A DNA stretch of 64,000 nt from Bin103 sp002238925 (GCA_965208065.1 OZ242313.1:558001-622000); one strand, 5' to 3'; numbered from the stretch's first letter, positions 8,477 to 17,327 are shown. Notes: generated by a model not told the origin, from the letters alone. Made by a program: numbers and translations.

Positions 8477-9202
8477 ATGGCAACAAGCACCGTTACCCTT
8501 GCTCCAGCCGCTCCAGAGGCGCACTCCATCGGCGAGTTGCGCGAACGGTCGCTGCACGCCGAACTCAAGCGCTGGTACGGGCTGCCCGGGGACCGCGCCG
8601 AGGTGCGGCTGGAGGGCTTCGTCATTGACCTGGTACGGGGCGATACCCTGATCGAGATTCAGACCCGCGGCTTCGCCAAGCTGGCGCGCAAGCTTACCCG
8701 GCTGGTGCGAGACCACCAGGTGCAGCTCGTATTCCCAATCGCGCGCCGCAAGTGGATCGTGACCAGCGACGCCGACGGCACCGTTCTGCGCCGCCGCGCC
8801 TCGCCGAAGCGCGGCGCCTACCGCGACCTGTTCGCCGAGCTGATTCGCATCCCGCACCTGGTCGGCCACCCCAACTTCACCCTGGAGGTGCTGCTGGTCG
8901 AAGTGGAGGAACTGCGCTGCGCCGACGGCCTGGGCAGTTGGCGCCGCCGCGGCATCAGCATCCGCGACACGCGCTTGCTGGAAGTGTGCGACCGGCGCCG
9001 CTTCGACACCGCCGCCGACTTCGCCCGCCTGCTGCCGCCGAACCTGGAGCAGCCGTTCACCAACCGTACCCTGGCCGCCGCCGGCGCCATGCCTGCTTCG
9101 CTTGCCGGCATGATGACCTACACGCTGCGCCGCATCGGCGCCATCGAACTGGTAGGCCGCCGCAACCGCGCCTACCTGTTTGCCCGCAACCCCCGCACCT
9201 GA
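8477..9202 (+). CDS. Uncharacterised protein with PD-(D/E)XK-like N-terminal motif
   Basis: 241 residues from ATG 8477; an open frame extends far upstream but only as a shadow of the opposite gene. The N-terminal half reads LHAELKRWYG, then VRLEGFVIDLVRGDTLIEIQT, where Asp and an E-x-Q pair sit about 8 residues apart, as in PD-(D/E)XK nuclease folds. A Lys-rich helix and LVFPIARRKWIV follow. The C-terminal half (RRFDTAADFARLLPPNL, then TLRRIGAIELVGRRNRAYLF) resembles a winged-helix domain. I do not recognise a named family with certainty. It may be a nuclease-like DNA-binding protein or an inactive relative. Its neighbours, a fusion glycosidase and a lipocalin-like protein, give no functional hint. 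Confidence 0.6.
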   Translation: MATSTVTLAPAAPEAHSIGELRERSLHAELKRWYGLPGDRAEVRLEGFVIDLVRGDTLIEIQTRGFAKLARKLTRLVRDHQVQLVFPIARRKWIVTSDADGTVLRRRASPKRGAYRDLFAELIRIPHLVGHPNFTLEVLLVEVEELRCADGLGSWRRRGISIRDTRLLEVCDRRRFDTAADFARLLPPNLEQPFTNRTLAAAGAMPASLAGMMTYTLRRIGAIELVGRRNRAYLFARNPRT

Positions 9203-9243
9203 TTTCGCTTTGCAGCGCCTGCTGCCCGTGGTAGCGTTGCCTC

Positions 9244-9675
9244 GTGCGAGCGGTTGACTTGGTGGGCACCTGGCGCCTGGTGTCGTGGGAGACGGTCTCC
9301 CCCGGCGGCGTCAGCCACCCCATGGGCCCCGGCGCCGTCGGCTACCTGTCGTACCACCGCGGCGGGCGGATGTCGGTGCAGGTCATGCGGCGGGGGCGCG
9401 GCGAACTGGCCGATGACGGTGTCGTGAAGGCTTCCGCGGACCGGTTGCGCGAAGTGCTCGGCGGCTACCTCGCCTACGCCGGCAGCTACGAGGTGGACAC
9501 CGCCGCGGGCACGGTGACCCATTGCATCGAGTGCGGGCTCCTGCCCGCCCAGGTGGACAGCGAACTGACGCGCTGGATCGAATTTGACGGCGCCCGGCTC
9601 ACCCTGCACCTGACCCCACCCGCGGCACCCGAATCCGGCACCGGCAGCCGCGTAACCTGGGAACGCATCGCATAG
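9244..9675 (+). CDS. Lipocalin-like domain protein
   Basis: 143 residues, starting at GTG 9244. The opening DLVGTWRLVSWETV is the G-x-W signature of the Lipocalin_5 family, followed by the usual GYLSYHRGGRMSVQVM strand region. No signal peptide is visible. Family members are small beta-barrels thought to bind hydrophobic ligands; many are annotated only by domain. Its TAG stop overlaps the GTG start of the sulfatase gene by one base, so the two genes are almost certainly translated together. Confidence 0.75.
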   Translation: MRAVDLVGTWRLVSWETVSPGGVSHPMGPGAVGYLSYHRGGRMSVQVMRRGRGELADDGVVKASADRLREVLGGYLAYAGSYEVDTAAGTVTHCIECGLLPAQVDSELTRWIEFDGARLTLHLTPPAAPESGTGSRVTWERIA

Positions 9676-11090
9676 TGCGGCGCCCACGTACAGCTGTACC
9701 CGGCAGCGAGGCGGCCTCCGCGCGGCCCAACATCCTGCTGATCACCACCGACCAGCAGCATCACCGGCTTGCCGGATACGCCGGCGACCGCTACGTGCGC
9801 ACGCCGGCGCTGGACCGGCTGGCGCGCGAGGGCACCCGCTTCGAGCTGACCTACGCGGCCAACCCGGTGTGCGTTCCGTCCCGCTACAGCATGCTCAGCG
9901 GCCACCTGCCGCACCGCTTCGGCGGCCTGGAGACCAACCAACAGAGCAACGGCCCACCGCTGCCCGCCATCGCCGACTGGGTGTCGACACCGACCACCGG
10001 CCACTGTCTGCGCGCAGCCGGCTACGACACCGTGCACGGAGGCAAGCTGCATGTCGAGGGGATTCCGGCGTTCACGCCCGAGGCGGAGCGGCGGTTCGGC
10101 TTCCGCTGCCTGACCGGCGACTCGCGCGAGGAGCTGGCGCTGCGCAGCCGCGACTTCCTCCTGCAGCGCGGACGCGAGCCCGCAAGCGCACCGGGCCCGT
10201 TCTTCCTGTGGGCCTCGTTCATCAATCCGCACGACATCTGCCACGTGCTGCCGCGCGGCGCCGACCGCCCCTCCTTCGAGCCGGCAACGCTGGACGAGTC
10301 GCCGCCGCTGCCGGACAACTTCGCGCCCACCCGCGGCGAGCCGCGCTGGATCAGCGGCTTCCGCGACGGCACCCTCGGCAACGAGTCGACCCTGGAGCTG
10401 GGCCTGAACCGCCGCTTCGGGCGCAGCGCGCGCTCCTGGAGCGAGCGGCAGTGGCGCCTGTACCGCGGCTTCTACCGCCACCACATGGCCGCCGTCGACC
10501 GCCAGATCGGCATCGTGCTCGACGCGCTGCGCGAGTCCGGCCTGCAGCGCGACACGGTGGTGATCGCCACCAGCGACCACGGCGACCACGACAGCGAGCA
10601 CCGCCTCACCATGAAACGCTCCTTCTACGAGGCCGCGGCGCACGTGCCGCTGCTGGTACGCTGGCCCGGCCACGTGCCCGCGGGCCGGGTCGACGACCGC
10701 CACCTGGTCAACAACGGCATCGACCTGCTGCCTACGCTGTGCGATCTGGCCGGCGCCGCTCCTCCCGCCGGCCTGCCGGGCCGCAGCTTCGCAGGACTCG
10801 CGCAGGCCGAGCCGGCGTCGGCATGGCCGGAGTTCACCGTCAGCGAGACGGTCGGCGGCCGCATGCTGCGCAGCGCCCGCTACAAGTACTGCGTTTACCA
10901 TCACGCCGGCGCCTCCGAAGAACTCCTGTGCGACCTGCACGACGACCCGCTGGAGACCGACAACCTGGCCGCATCGCCACCGCACCGCGCCACCCTGCAC
11001 GAGCACCGCCACCTGCTCGCCGACTGGACCCGCCGCCACCACGACCCCGGCGGCACCGCCTACCTCGCCGCCCTCCCCGGCGACCAGTGA
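9675..11090 (+). CDS. Sulfatase (alkaline phosphatase superfamily)
   Basis: A 471-residue type I sulfatase. The active-site signature C-V-P-S-R lies at residues 66-70; Cys66 would be converted to formylglycine. Metal-binding Asp near residue 26 in LLITTDQQHH and the later SDHGDHD motif are present, as is the conserved NGIDLLPTLCDLAG stretch. Substrates of relatives are sulfated sugars, choline sulfate or aryl sulfates; this sequence does not decide. No clear signal peptide precedes the catalytic domain, so a cytoplasmic enzyme is possible. It is translationally coupled to the lipocalin-like gene (overlapping TAGTG). No formylglycine-generating enzyme gene is seen in the window. Confidence 0.88.
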   Translation: MRRPRTAVPGSEAASARPNILLITTDQQHHRLAGYAGDRYVRTPALDRLAREGTRFELTYAANPVCVPSRYSMLSGHLPHRFGGLETNQQSNGPPLPAIADWVSTPTTGHCLRAAGYDTVHGGKLHVEGIPAFTPEAERRFGFRCLTGDSREELALRSRDFLLQRGREPASAPGPFFLWASFINPHDICHVLPRGADRPSFEPATLDESPPLPDNFAPTRGEPRWISGFRDGTLGNESTLELGLNRRFGRSARSWSERQWRLYRGFYRHHMAAVDRQIGIVLDALRESGLQRDTVVIATSDHGDHDSEHRLTMKRSFYEAAAHVPLLVRWPGHVPAGRVDDRHLVNNGIDLLPTLCDLAGAAPPAGLPGRSFAGLAQAEPASAWPEFTVSETVGGRMLRSARYKYCVYHHAGASEELLCDLHDDPLETDNLAASPPHRATLHEHRHLLADWTRRHHDPGGTAYLAALPGDQ

Positions 11091-11194
11091 GAGCCGCACA
11101 GGTACGCTACTGAGTAGTTTTACTCAATAGACACATTGGCCATTGCTGGGAGCGTTGGGATGGCGGCTTGTGAGCGCGGTTGCCGGCCTTGGCA

Positions 11195-11533
11195 CTACCG
11201 TGCGGGAAGCAGGTCGATGCCGGTGCGCAGGGCGGTGGCGGCCAGGGGGATGGTCCCGGCGGCCACCTCCTGCTCGGTGTAGACGAACAGGTCGGCCCCT
11301 ACCCCGATGTCGGCGAAGTAATCGCGGAACCGGCCGGCGCGGTCGATGAACGCCAAGTCGGTGTCTCGTACCACGATCAGGATGTCCGCGTCGCTGGAGG
11401 GGAGCGCGCGGCCGGAAGCCACGGAACCGAACAGCACGACCCGGACTACCGCCTCATGGTCGCGGCTCAGGTTCCCCGCCGCCTGCCTGATCCGGCTCTT
11501 CAGCAGGTTCCGGTCCAGCCAGAACACCTTCAC
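11195..11533 (-). CDS. MNT-type nucleotidyltransferase (antitoxin of HEPN/MNT pair)
   Basis: A minimal nucleotidyltransferase of 112 residues from GTG 11533. The frame is open to 11584, but the first 17 residues of that version look unlike the family. The motif GSVASGRALPSSDADILIVV has the GS followed by D-x-D pattern of the DNA polymerase beta superfamily. The gene overlaps the upstream HEPN gene (ending at 11454) by 80 bases. In characterised HEPN/MNT systems the MntA protein AMPylates the HEPN toxin and silences it. The catalytic residues appear intact here. Confidence 0.78.
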   Translation of the reverse strand: MKVFWLDRNLLKSRIRQAAGNLSRDHEAVVRVVLFGSVASGRALPSSDADILIVVRDTDLAFIDRAGRFRDYFADIGVGADLFVYTEQEVAAGTIPLAATALRTGIDLLPAR

Positions 11534-11903
11534 AGAACCGTAGGATCGCTTCCGAATGACCGATCGCGGCACTTGCGTCCTCATCGGTGAAGTAGTCGCC
11601 GGGGCTGCCCGCCGCCCAACCGTTGGGATAGCGGGACGGAATGTAGTAGCGGTCCAAATTGACGGCCGACGTGTGGAGGTCGGTGGGTATTTCCAAGCGT
11701 TCCTTCAAAGTGCCGAGCAGGTCGGCGATCGAGTGGCCCCATGCTTCGCCGCCAAGCTTCTGCAATGCCGCCTTCAGTGCCTTCTCGCTTGCCTGTTGGG
11801 AGATGAAACATGCCCACTCGAAAAACTCCGCTGCCCGTTGTGCCCGCGCACTGTCGAGATCCCGCCGCGCCTGCCGGAGCCAGTCGCCGCTTCTCTCTGC
11901 CAT
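11454..11903 (-). CDS. HEPN domain protein (toxin of HEPN/MNT pair)
   Basis: 149 residues, all-helical HEPN type. The N-terminus SGDWLRQARRDLDSARAQR and FISQQASEKALKAALQK are typical, as is GHSIADLL with the conserved His. The C-terminal RYYIPSRYPNGW and DYFTDEDASAAIGHSEAIL match the MNT-associated branch. HEPN proteins of this class act as RNases or as targets of AMPylation by the partner. The last 30 residues are rich in Glu and Pro, and overlap the start of the nucleotidyltransferase gene. The canonical R-x4-6-H RNase motif is not obvious, so toxicity is inferred from pairing. Confidence 0.78.
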   Translation of the reverse strand: MAERSGDWLRQARRDLDSARAQRAAEFFEWACFISQQASEKALKAALQKLGGEAWGHSIADLLGTLKERLEIPTDLHTSAVNLDRYYIPSRYPNGWAAGSPGDYFTDEDASAAIGHSEAILRFCEGVLAGPEPAEEPDQAGGGEPEPRP

Positions 11904-11990
11904 AACGCATCATACGCGCTTCGCGCGGCGCCGCCAAACGTCAGCGGCCTGATTCAGCGAAACTGACCGCGCATTTCGAGCGGCAATATG

Positions 11991-13745
11991 TCAGGCATCT
12001 TGCAGGGTGGTGCGGAGGGTGTCGAGGTCGATCTCGACGGTGGCGCAGGGCATGCCGATGGACCAGTGCTCGAGCACGGCGGGGTGCAGTTCGCCGAGCA
12101 CGCCGATGGCGGTCCAGGAGCGCTCGCCGCCTTCCGCGGTGGACGCGGCGGGGGCGGAGGCATCGACGCGGGCGGCGCGGCCGGGGATGAAGCGCGGGTC
12201 GTCCAGTTCGACCAGACGGTGCTCGGCGCCGAGGTAGTACAGCAGCGCGGCCAGGTGGGCGCTGGCATCATTGAAGCCGGCGGCACGGTCCGCCACCAGC
12301 AGCGTGCAGGTGTCGGCGGTGCGTGATCCGGTGGCATCGGCGTCGTCGCGCACGGCGACCTTGCCCACTTCGAACATGTGGTGCGGGTAGGCGGCGTTCT
12401 GGGAGCTCATCTCGGCGGCCAGCAGGCAGGGGATGATCGAGTCGCGCACCACGGCGTAGTTCTCGGTCATCGGATTGGCCACCTCCACCAGCACCCGGGC
12501 CGGCGCGTTCATGCGCTCGGTGTAGTCGCGCAGCGCGCCCAGGTAGTTGAAGATCATCTCCTGGTAGCCGAGCCCCACCAGCACGTCGCGGGCGGCGCGC
12601 CCGAAGCGCGTCTGTCCCGTCAGATTGCCGGGCGTGAATTCGTCGGGCAGCTCCGGCTCGAAGGTGCCGAGCCCGCGCCCGATGGCGATCTCCTCCACCA
12701 CGTCGACCGCGTGCAGGAAGTCGTTGCGGTAAGGCGGCGGGGTAACCACCAGGGAGGACCCCTCGACGCGCGCGCGGCTGCCCATGCGCTGCACCAGGCG
12801 GCGCCCCTCCTCGGGGCCTATCGTCTCGCCGAGCAGGCGTTCGGCGCTGGCCAGCTCGACGCTGGTGTCGGCCTGGAAGTAGCGCGGCGTTACCACCTCG
12901 CGCCCACGGGCGGTGTCGTAGGGGTAGCGGATCAGCACCGGCTCGATGGTATAGCCGGCGTCGGCCAGGTCGCACGCCGCGATCGATGCCACCAGGAGCA
13001 ACGTGTCCAGGTGCGGCCCGGTCAACTCGACGAAGAAGTGGTCGTCGCCCACCACCACGTTGCCGAGGCCGGCGCTGTTGATCACCGGCGGGAACGACAG
13101 CGTGGCGCCGGCGGCATCCTCCAGGTACGGGTACGCCGGCTGCCCGCGCACGATATGGCCGTACTCCTTGCCCTTGGGGTGCTGGTCGAGAATCTCGGTC
13201 AGCGACAACTCGTGCTCGAAGCCAAGCGGCACGAAGCGTGTGGTGTCCGGCGGCGCGGCGCGGTAGCGTACCGGCCACTCGATGGCGCCGGCGCGGTACA
13301 GGCCCATGGCGATGGCACGGCGCCGCTGGCCGTAGCTGTCGGACAGCTTCTCCTGCGCCTGGATCAACTCCAGCAGCAGTGCCTCGCCGACCGGCGGCCC
13401 GGCGGCCGTGAACGCGGCGATGCAGGGCCGGATATTCTCCAGCGCCGGGTCCACCTCCACCACCCGCTCACCGGTATCGGGAGCCGCCGTACCGGTGGAA
13501 ACGAACGGGTATTCGGGCAGCGCGTCGCCGCGGTAGCAGCGCAGGTGGCGGGCCAGCCCGGGGGTGGTCCACAGGTCGGGGCGGCTGGTGTCCTTCAGCT
13601 CCACGCGGCGCACGCCGGTGGCCGCATCGTAGCCCTCCACCTCCGCCTTGGCGGTGGACAGCAGCCGCTCCAGCTCGTCGCCGGCCGGCACCGCGGCTCC
13701 CAGAAGCCCGGCGAGCAGTTCGTCGCGTACGTCAATGGTCGGCAT
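11991..13745 (-). CDS. pheT: Phenylalanine--tRNA ligase beta subunit (archaeal-type)
   Basis: 584 residues, much shorter than the roughly 800 of typical bacterial PheT, and matching archaeal and spirochaetal beta subunits. It lacks the N-terminal tRNA-binding (EMAP-like) domain and C-terminal anticodon domain of bacterial forms. Recognisable parts are a B3/4 editing-type region (NSAGLGNVVVGDDHFFVELTG splits this) and the catalytic-like core ending MPCATVEIDLDTL. It starts 12 bases after pheS and is cotranscribed with it. With PheS it forms the enzyme that charges tRNA-Phe. Spirochaetes are known to carry PheRS of archaeal genre, so this supports the assignment of the host. Confidence 0.92.
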   Translation of the reverse strand: MPTIDVRDELLAGLLGAAVPAGDELERLLSTAKAEVEGYDAATGVRRVELKDTSRPDLWTTPGLARHLRCYRGDALPEYPFVSTGTAAPDTGERVVEVDPALENIRPCIAAFTAAGPPVGEALLLELIQAQEKLSDSYGQRRRAIAMGLYRAGAIEWPVRYRAAPPDTTRFVPLGFEHELSLTEILDQHPKGKEYGHIVRGQPAYPYLEDAAGATLSFPPVINSAGLGNVVVGDDHFFVELTGPHLDTLLLVASIAACDLADAGYTIEPVLIRYPYDTARGREVVTPRYFQADTSVELASAERLLGETIGPEEGRRLVQRMGSRARVEGSSLVVTPPPYRNDFLHAVDVVEEIAIGRGLGTFEPELPDEFTPGNLTGQTRFGRAARDVLVGLGYQEMIFNYLGALRDYTERMNAPARVLVEVANPMTENYAVVRDSIIPCLLAAEMSSQNAAYPHHMFEVGKVAVRDDADATGSRTADTCTLLVADRAAGFNDASAHLAALLYYLGAEHRLVELDDPRFIPGRAARVDASAPAASTAEGGERSWTAIGVLGELHPAVLEHWSIGMPCATVEIDLDTLRTTLQDA

Positions 13746-13757
13746 GGATTCCCTCGC

Positions 13758-15299
13758 TCAATGCGCCACCCGGCGCCGCACCTGGTCCAGGTCGGGCGAG
13801 AACAGGTCGCGGATGTCGTCGATGCCCAGCGACATCATCGCCATGCGGTCAATGCCCAGCCCCCAGGCCAGCACCGGCACGTCGACGCCGAGCGGGCGGG
13901 TCACCTCGGGCCGGAATATCCCCGACCCGCCGAGCTCGATCCAGCCCACGGTGGGATGGCGGATGAACACCTCCACCGACGGCTCGGTAAACGGAAAGTA
14001 GGCCGGTTCGTAGCGCACGTCGGCGCTGTCCGCCCCAGCCACTTCCTCGGCGAACAGCTTGAGCAGCCCGAGCAGGGTCTTCAGGTTGACGTGCTCGCCG
14101 AGCACGATGCCCTCGGTCTGGTAGAAGTCGGCCAAGTGCGACGCGTCCACGTCGTCGGGCCGGAAGCAGCGCATGATGCCGAAGTACTTACCCGGCACCT
14201 TGGCGCGGGTGAGGGTCTTGGCGGACACCACGGTGCCGTGGCTGCGCAGGATGGTGCGGCGGGCGAAGTCGGGGTCGAACCGGTACCCCCAGCCGCGGCT
14301 GCCGGTCTGCCAGCCGTCGGCGTGGGTGGCCGCCACCCGCTCCAGGTAGGGCTCCGGCAGTTGGCGAGCGTGGCGCGGCTCCTTGATGAAGTACACGTCG
14401 TGCTCGTCGCGGGCGGCGTGGAACTGCGGCATGAACAGCGCGTCGCAGCACCAGAAGTTGGTCTCCACCAGCGGCCCGTCGAACTCCTCGAAGCCAAGTG
14501 CGGTCAGCTGGTCGCGCACCCGGTCCAGGTAGGCGGTGTACGGGTTGCGCCGCCCGAGCAGCACCCGCCCCGGCGGCGAGTTGACATTGTAGCGGCGGAA
14601 CTGCACCGCGCGCCAAGAGCCGTCCGACAGCATGCCCTGCGTCAGCGAGCCCACTTCCACGCCGCTCATGCCGGCGGCCGCCGCCGCGCGCCGCATCTCC
14701 TGGCCGGCCGCGGTCAATGCGTAGCTCACCGTCTCGGACTCGGTGGCGCGGAACACGCCGCGCGCCGCCCCCCGCTTGCGGCTCAACGCCGCCGCCTGCT
14801 CGCGCTCCGCGCCGGTGAGCGCCTCCGCCGCCTCCGAACCGGCGCCGGCCAGCCGCTCCAGCAGCCCGCGCACCGTGGCCACGCGCGCACTCTCGCCGCC
14901 CACGGCGCGCACCTGCCGGCCGCCGTCCATCGCCAGCACGCGTTCCCGCGCCAGGGCGCCGTACGCCGACCCGACGTCGCGCTGTTCCAGCCCCAGCCGG
15001 GTGGCGATCTCCGGCATCGGCAAGGGCCCGGCGTCGCGCAGCAAAGCAACGATGCGTTCCTCCGGCAGGCCGTCGCGCCGGTACTGCTCGCCAAGCTCGG
15101 TGAGCTCGTAGCGCACCACCCGGACCCGCTCCCGCTCCGCGATCAACCCCTTGCTCTCCAGCCAACTGAACGCCTGGTTGCACTGCCCCAGGTTCAGGCC
15201 GGCGGCTGCCATCAGGTCGGCGGCGGTAAACGGCAACTCGCCGGCGGCGGCGCGCAATGTACGGACTTCAAGCGGATGCAACTGTTCGACGGAATTCAT
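13758..15299 (-). CDS. pheS: Phenylalanine--tRNA ligase alpha subunit (archaeal-type)
   Basis: 513 residues from ATG 15299 (MNSVEQLHPLEVRTLRAA); a GTG at 15326 gives a longer version less like relatives. The N-terminal 200 residues carry winged-helix DNA/RNA-binding-like domains found in archaeal and eukaryotic alpha subunits. The class II core holds motif 2 around FRPDDVDASHLADFYQTEG and motif 3 in AWGLGIDRMAMM. The catalytic site for Phe-AMP formation lies here. Upstream is a short intergenic region with a 9-base tandem repeat and a divergent GyrI-like gene. A weak promoter TTGCAG-N15-TATTAG lies just before the gene. Confidence 0.93.
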   Translation of the reverse strand: MNSVEQLHPLEVRTLRAAAGELPFTAADLMAAAGLNLGQCNQAFSWLESKGLIAERERVRVVRYELTELGEQYRRDGLPEERIVALLRDAGPLPMPEIATRLGLEQRDVGSAYGALARERVLAMDGGRQVRAVGGESARVATVRGLLERLAGAGSEAAEALTGAEREQAAALSRKRGAARGVFRATESETVSYALTAAGQEMRRAAAAAGMSGVEVGSLTQGMLSDGSWRAVQFRRYNVNSPPGRVLLGRRNPYTAYLDRVRDQLTALGFEEFDGPLVETNFWCCDALFMPQFHAARDEHDVYFIKEPRHARQLPEPYLERVAATHADGWQTGSRGWGYRFDPDFARRTILRSHGTVVSAKTLTRAKVPGKYFGIMRCFRPDDVDASHLADFYQTEGIVLGEHVNLKTLLGLLKLFAEEVAGADSADVRYEPAYFPFTEPSVEVFIRHPTVGWIELGGSGIFRPEVTRPLGVDVPVLAWGLGIDRMAMMSLGIDDIRDLFSPDLDQVRRRVAH

Positions 15300-15390
15300 G
15301 GCAAGGTTGGCAAGAACCGACAGCACGCTGCCGGCGGGTAACTTCCGCGAAATCTAATACAAGAACCGCTCGCCCTGCAAATCCCTGCAA

Positions 15391-15423
15391 ATGAGCGAAA
15401 TGAGCGAAATGAGCGAAATGAGC
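15391..15423. repeat. 9-base tandem repeat, 3.7 copies
   Basis: Perfect repeats of ATGAGCGAA at 15391-15399, 15400-15408 and 15409-15417, then a partial copy to 15423. The array sits in the gap between the divergent pheS and GyrI-like genes, upstream of both. Confidence 0.95.
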
Positions 15424-15560
15424 ACCGCGCCGTTTCGCGCTATACTTGTTGTTGCGGCCAACCGAGCAACGTTCTCCACGCGGAGCCGCCCGCGCTCTGC
15501 GGCCGGGCAGGCGCCGGGCGACGATGCCGGGCACGACCAGTCGGCCACGGAGGATTACGG

Positions 15561-16187
15561 GTGTCAGACAAGATCGACTTGAAGAAACAGCACCGCGAGC
15601 TGTTCGCGGCCAGACGCAGCGCACACGTGGTCACGTTGCCGGAGCGAACCTGTTTGGCAGTCGAGGGCGCCGGGGCGCCAGCGGACGAACAATACCAAAG
15701 CGCGGTCGGAGCGCTCTATGCGGTAGCCTACAAGATCAAGTTCGGACGCAGGAAGGCGGGGATCGGTCCCGACTTCGTGGTGGCGCCGCTGGAAACCGAG
15801 TGGTGGGACGAAACCGGCGCCCGGTGCGACCCGTTGGCGCGGCCGGACACCACGCGCTGGCGGGCGATGATCATGCTGCCCGAGTTCGTGTCCGCCTCCG
15901 ACGCGGCGGCCGGCGCCGCGGCGGCAACCGCGCTGGCCAGGGCCGGTACCCCCGCCAACCCGATGCTGCCGCGGCTGCGCCGGCTCACCGTGGCGGGCGG
16001 GCGTGCGGCGCAACTCCTGTACGTCGGGCCCTACACCGACCTGGGAGACGCCATCCGCCGCCTGCACCAGTTTATAGCCAGCGTGGGACTGACCGCGGCG
16101 GGGCGCCACCACGACACCTACCTGAACGACCCCAACCACTCCGAGCCGAACAAGCTCAAGACCATCCTGCGCCAGCCGGTGGCCTAG
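15561..16187 (+). CDS. GyrI-like small-molecule-binding domain protein
   Basis: 208 residues from GTG 15561 (MSDKIDLKKQHRELFAAR). It resembles the stand-alone GyrI-like/SBMP proteins, with LAVEGAGAPADEQYQSAVG near residue 33 and the usual YAVAYKIKF helix, then VAPLETEWWD. The C-terminal QLLYVGPYTDLGDAIRRLH and NDPNHSEPNKLKTILRQPV are also family-typical. There is no DNA-binding domain, so it is not an AraC- or MerR-type regulator. Relatives bind or hydrolyse small cyclic compounds, or inhibit gyrase; which applies here cannot be told. The gene stands alone, convergent with the antiporter gene downstream. Confidence 0.75.
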   Translation: MSDKIDLKKQHRELFAARRSAHVVTLPERTCLAVEGAGAPADEQYQSAVGALYAVAYKIKFGRRKAGIGPDFVVAPLETEWWDETGARCDPLARPDTTRWRAMIMLPEFVSASDAAAGAAAATALARAGTPANPMLPRLRRLTVAGGRAAQLLYVGPYTDLGDAIRRLHQFIASVGLTAAGRHHDTYLNDPNHSEPNKLKTILRQPVA

Positions 16188-16271
16188 GCATAGGCCTGGG
16201 AGCCTGCCGGATGCGACCGACACCGGACGGCGAAGCGGGAGGTACGGGGCAGCGCCGACCGGCGGCGGCGA

Positions 16272-17327
16272 TCAGCCATGCGCGCCGCCGGGGGAGCCCG
16301 GCACCGCGTAGCCGAGCACCACGGTGATCAGGTAAGCCGCCAACAGCACGAAGCCGAACCCCTTGCTGAACTCGCCGTCGGCGCGGCTCACCCCGACGCG
16401 CAGCACCAGCACCACGAACAGCATCGACGGGAAGAACAGGAAGAAGAACTGCGGCGGCACCTCAAGTCCGCCGCGGGTGGCGGCCGCGGCCGCGCCGCTT
16501 ACGAACAGCACGTTCAGCACGTCGGCACCGAGCACGTTGCCGATCGCCAGCGCGCCGTGCCCCTTGCGCACCGCCGTCACCGAGGTAACCAGTTCCGGCA
16601 GCGAGGTGCCGAATGCGACCAGGGTGGCGGCGATGATGGCATCCGGAATGTGCAGCCGCAGCGCGGTCTCCTCGACCGCCGGTATCAGCAGCCGCGACCC
16701 GATCACTACCATCGCCAGGCCCGCCACCAGCTTCAGCAGTGCCGGCAGGGTGCCCTGTTCGGCGGCGGCGGCGTGCGCCGCGGTCTCCTCCTCGTCGGGG
16801 GCGGGCGCATCCTTGGACCAGGCGATGGAGCGCCACAGGTACAGCGCGAGCAGCACCAGGAAAGCCACGCCGACCAGTTGCGGCAGCCGCCCGCCGGCGC
16901 TGAAGGTGCCGCGCAGCGCCAGGTACGGGACGCTCGCCGCCACCAGCAGTAGCGCGCTCGCCACCTGTATCCAGCTCTGCCGGCTCACCAGCCGCTTGTC
17001 GACCGGCACCCGCCCGATTAGGATGGCCAGCCCGAGGATCAGCCCGGTGTCCGCGATGATCGAACCGACCGCGTTGCCGAGCGCCAAGCCGGGGGCGCCC
17101 TGCAGCGCCGCGAACACGCTCACCGAGGCTTCCGGCAACGTGGTGCCGATGCTGACGATGGTGGCGCCGATCAGCATGGTCGGAACCCCCCAGCGCAGCG
17201 ACAGCGCCACCGCCTGTTCCACCAGCAGGTCGGCGCCCTTCACCAGCACCAGAATCGCCCCCGCGACTACCGCGAACAGGGCCAGAAGGGGTAGTTGCTG
17301 AGCCAGTCCGTTCAGCCAGGCTTCCAT
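16272..17327 (-). CDS. CaCA family calcium/sodium (cation) antiporter
   Basis: 351 residues from ATG 17327 (MEAWLNGLAQQL); a longer frame to 17396 lacks membrane character at its start. There are about ten hydrophobic segments in two inverted halves. Each half holds an alpha-repeat: GATIVSIGTTLPEASVSVFA in the first and AATLVAFGTSLPELVTSVTA in the second, with the G-T-S/T-L-P-E ion-binding motif. A charged cytoplasmic loop (DAPAPDEEETAAHA) separates the halves. The protein should export Ca2+ or a similar cation in exchange for Na+ or H+ across the inner membrane. Ion choice cannot be assigned. Confidence 0.9.
   Translation of the reverse strand: MEAWLNGLAQQLPLLALFAVVAGAILVLVKGADLLVEQAVALSLRWGVPTMLIGATIVSIGTTLPEASVSVFAALQGAPGLALGNAVGSIIADTGLILGLAILIGRVPVDKRLVSRQSWIQVASALLLVAASVPYLALRGTFSAGGRLPQLVGVAFLVLLALYLWRSIAWSKDAPAPDEEETAAHAAAAEQGTLPALLKLVAGLAMVVIGSRLLIPAVEETALRLHIPDAIIAATLVAFGTSLPELVTSVTAVRKGHGALAIGNVLGADVLNVLFVSGAAAAATRGGLEVPPQFFFLFFPSMLFVVLVLRVGVSRADGEFSKGFGFVLLAAYLITVVLGYAVPGSPGGAHG

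Noticed and set aside
11111..11126. 6-base stem with GTTT loop between sulfatase and MNT genes
   Set aside because: The stem is short and no T run follows, so a terminator cannot be supported.
12378..15341. 987-residue plus-strand frame
   Set aside because: It is the antisense of pheT and pheS and has no domain of its own.
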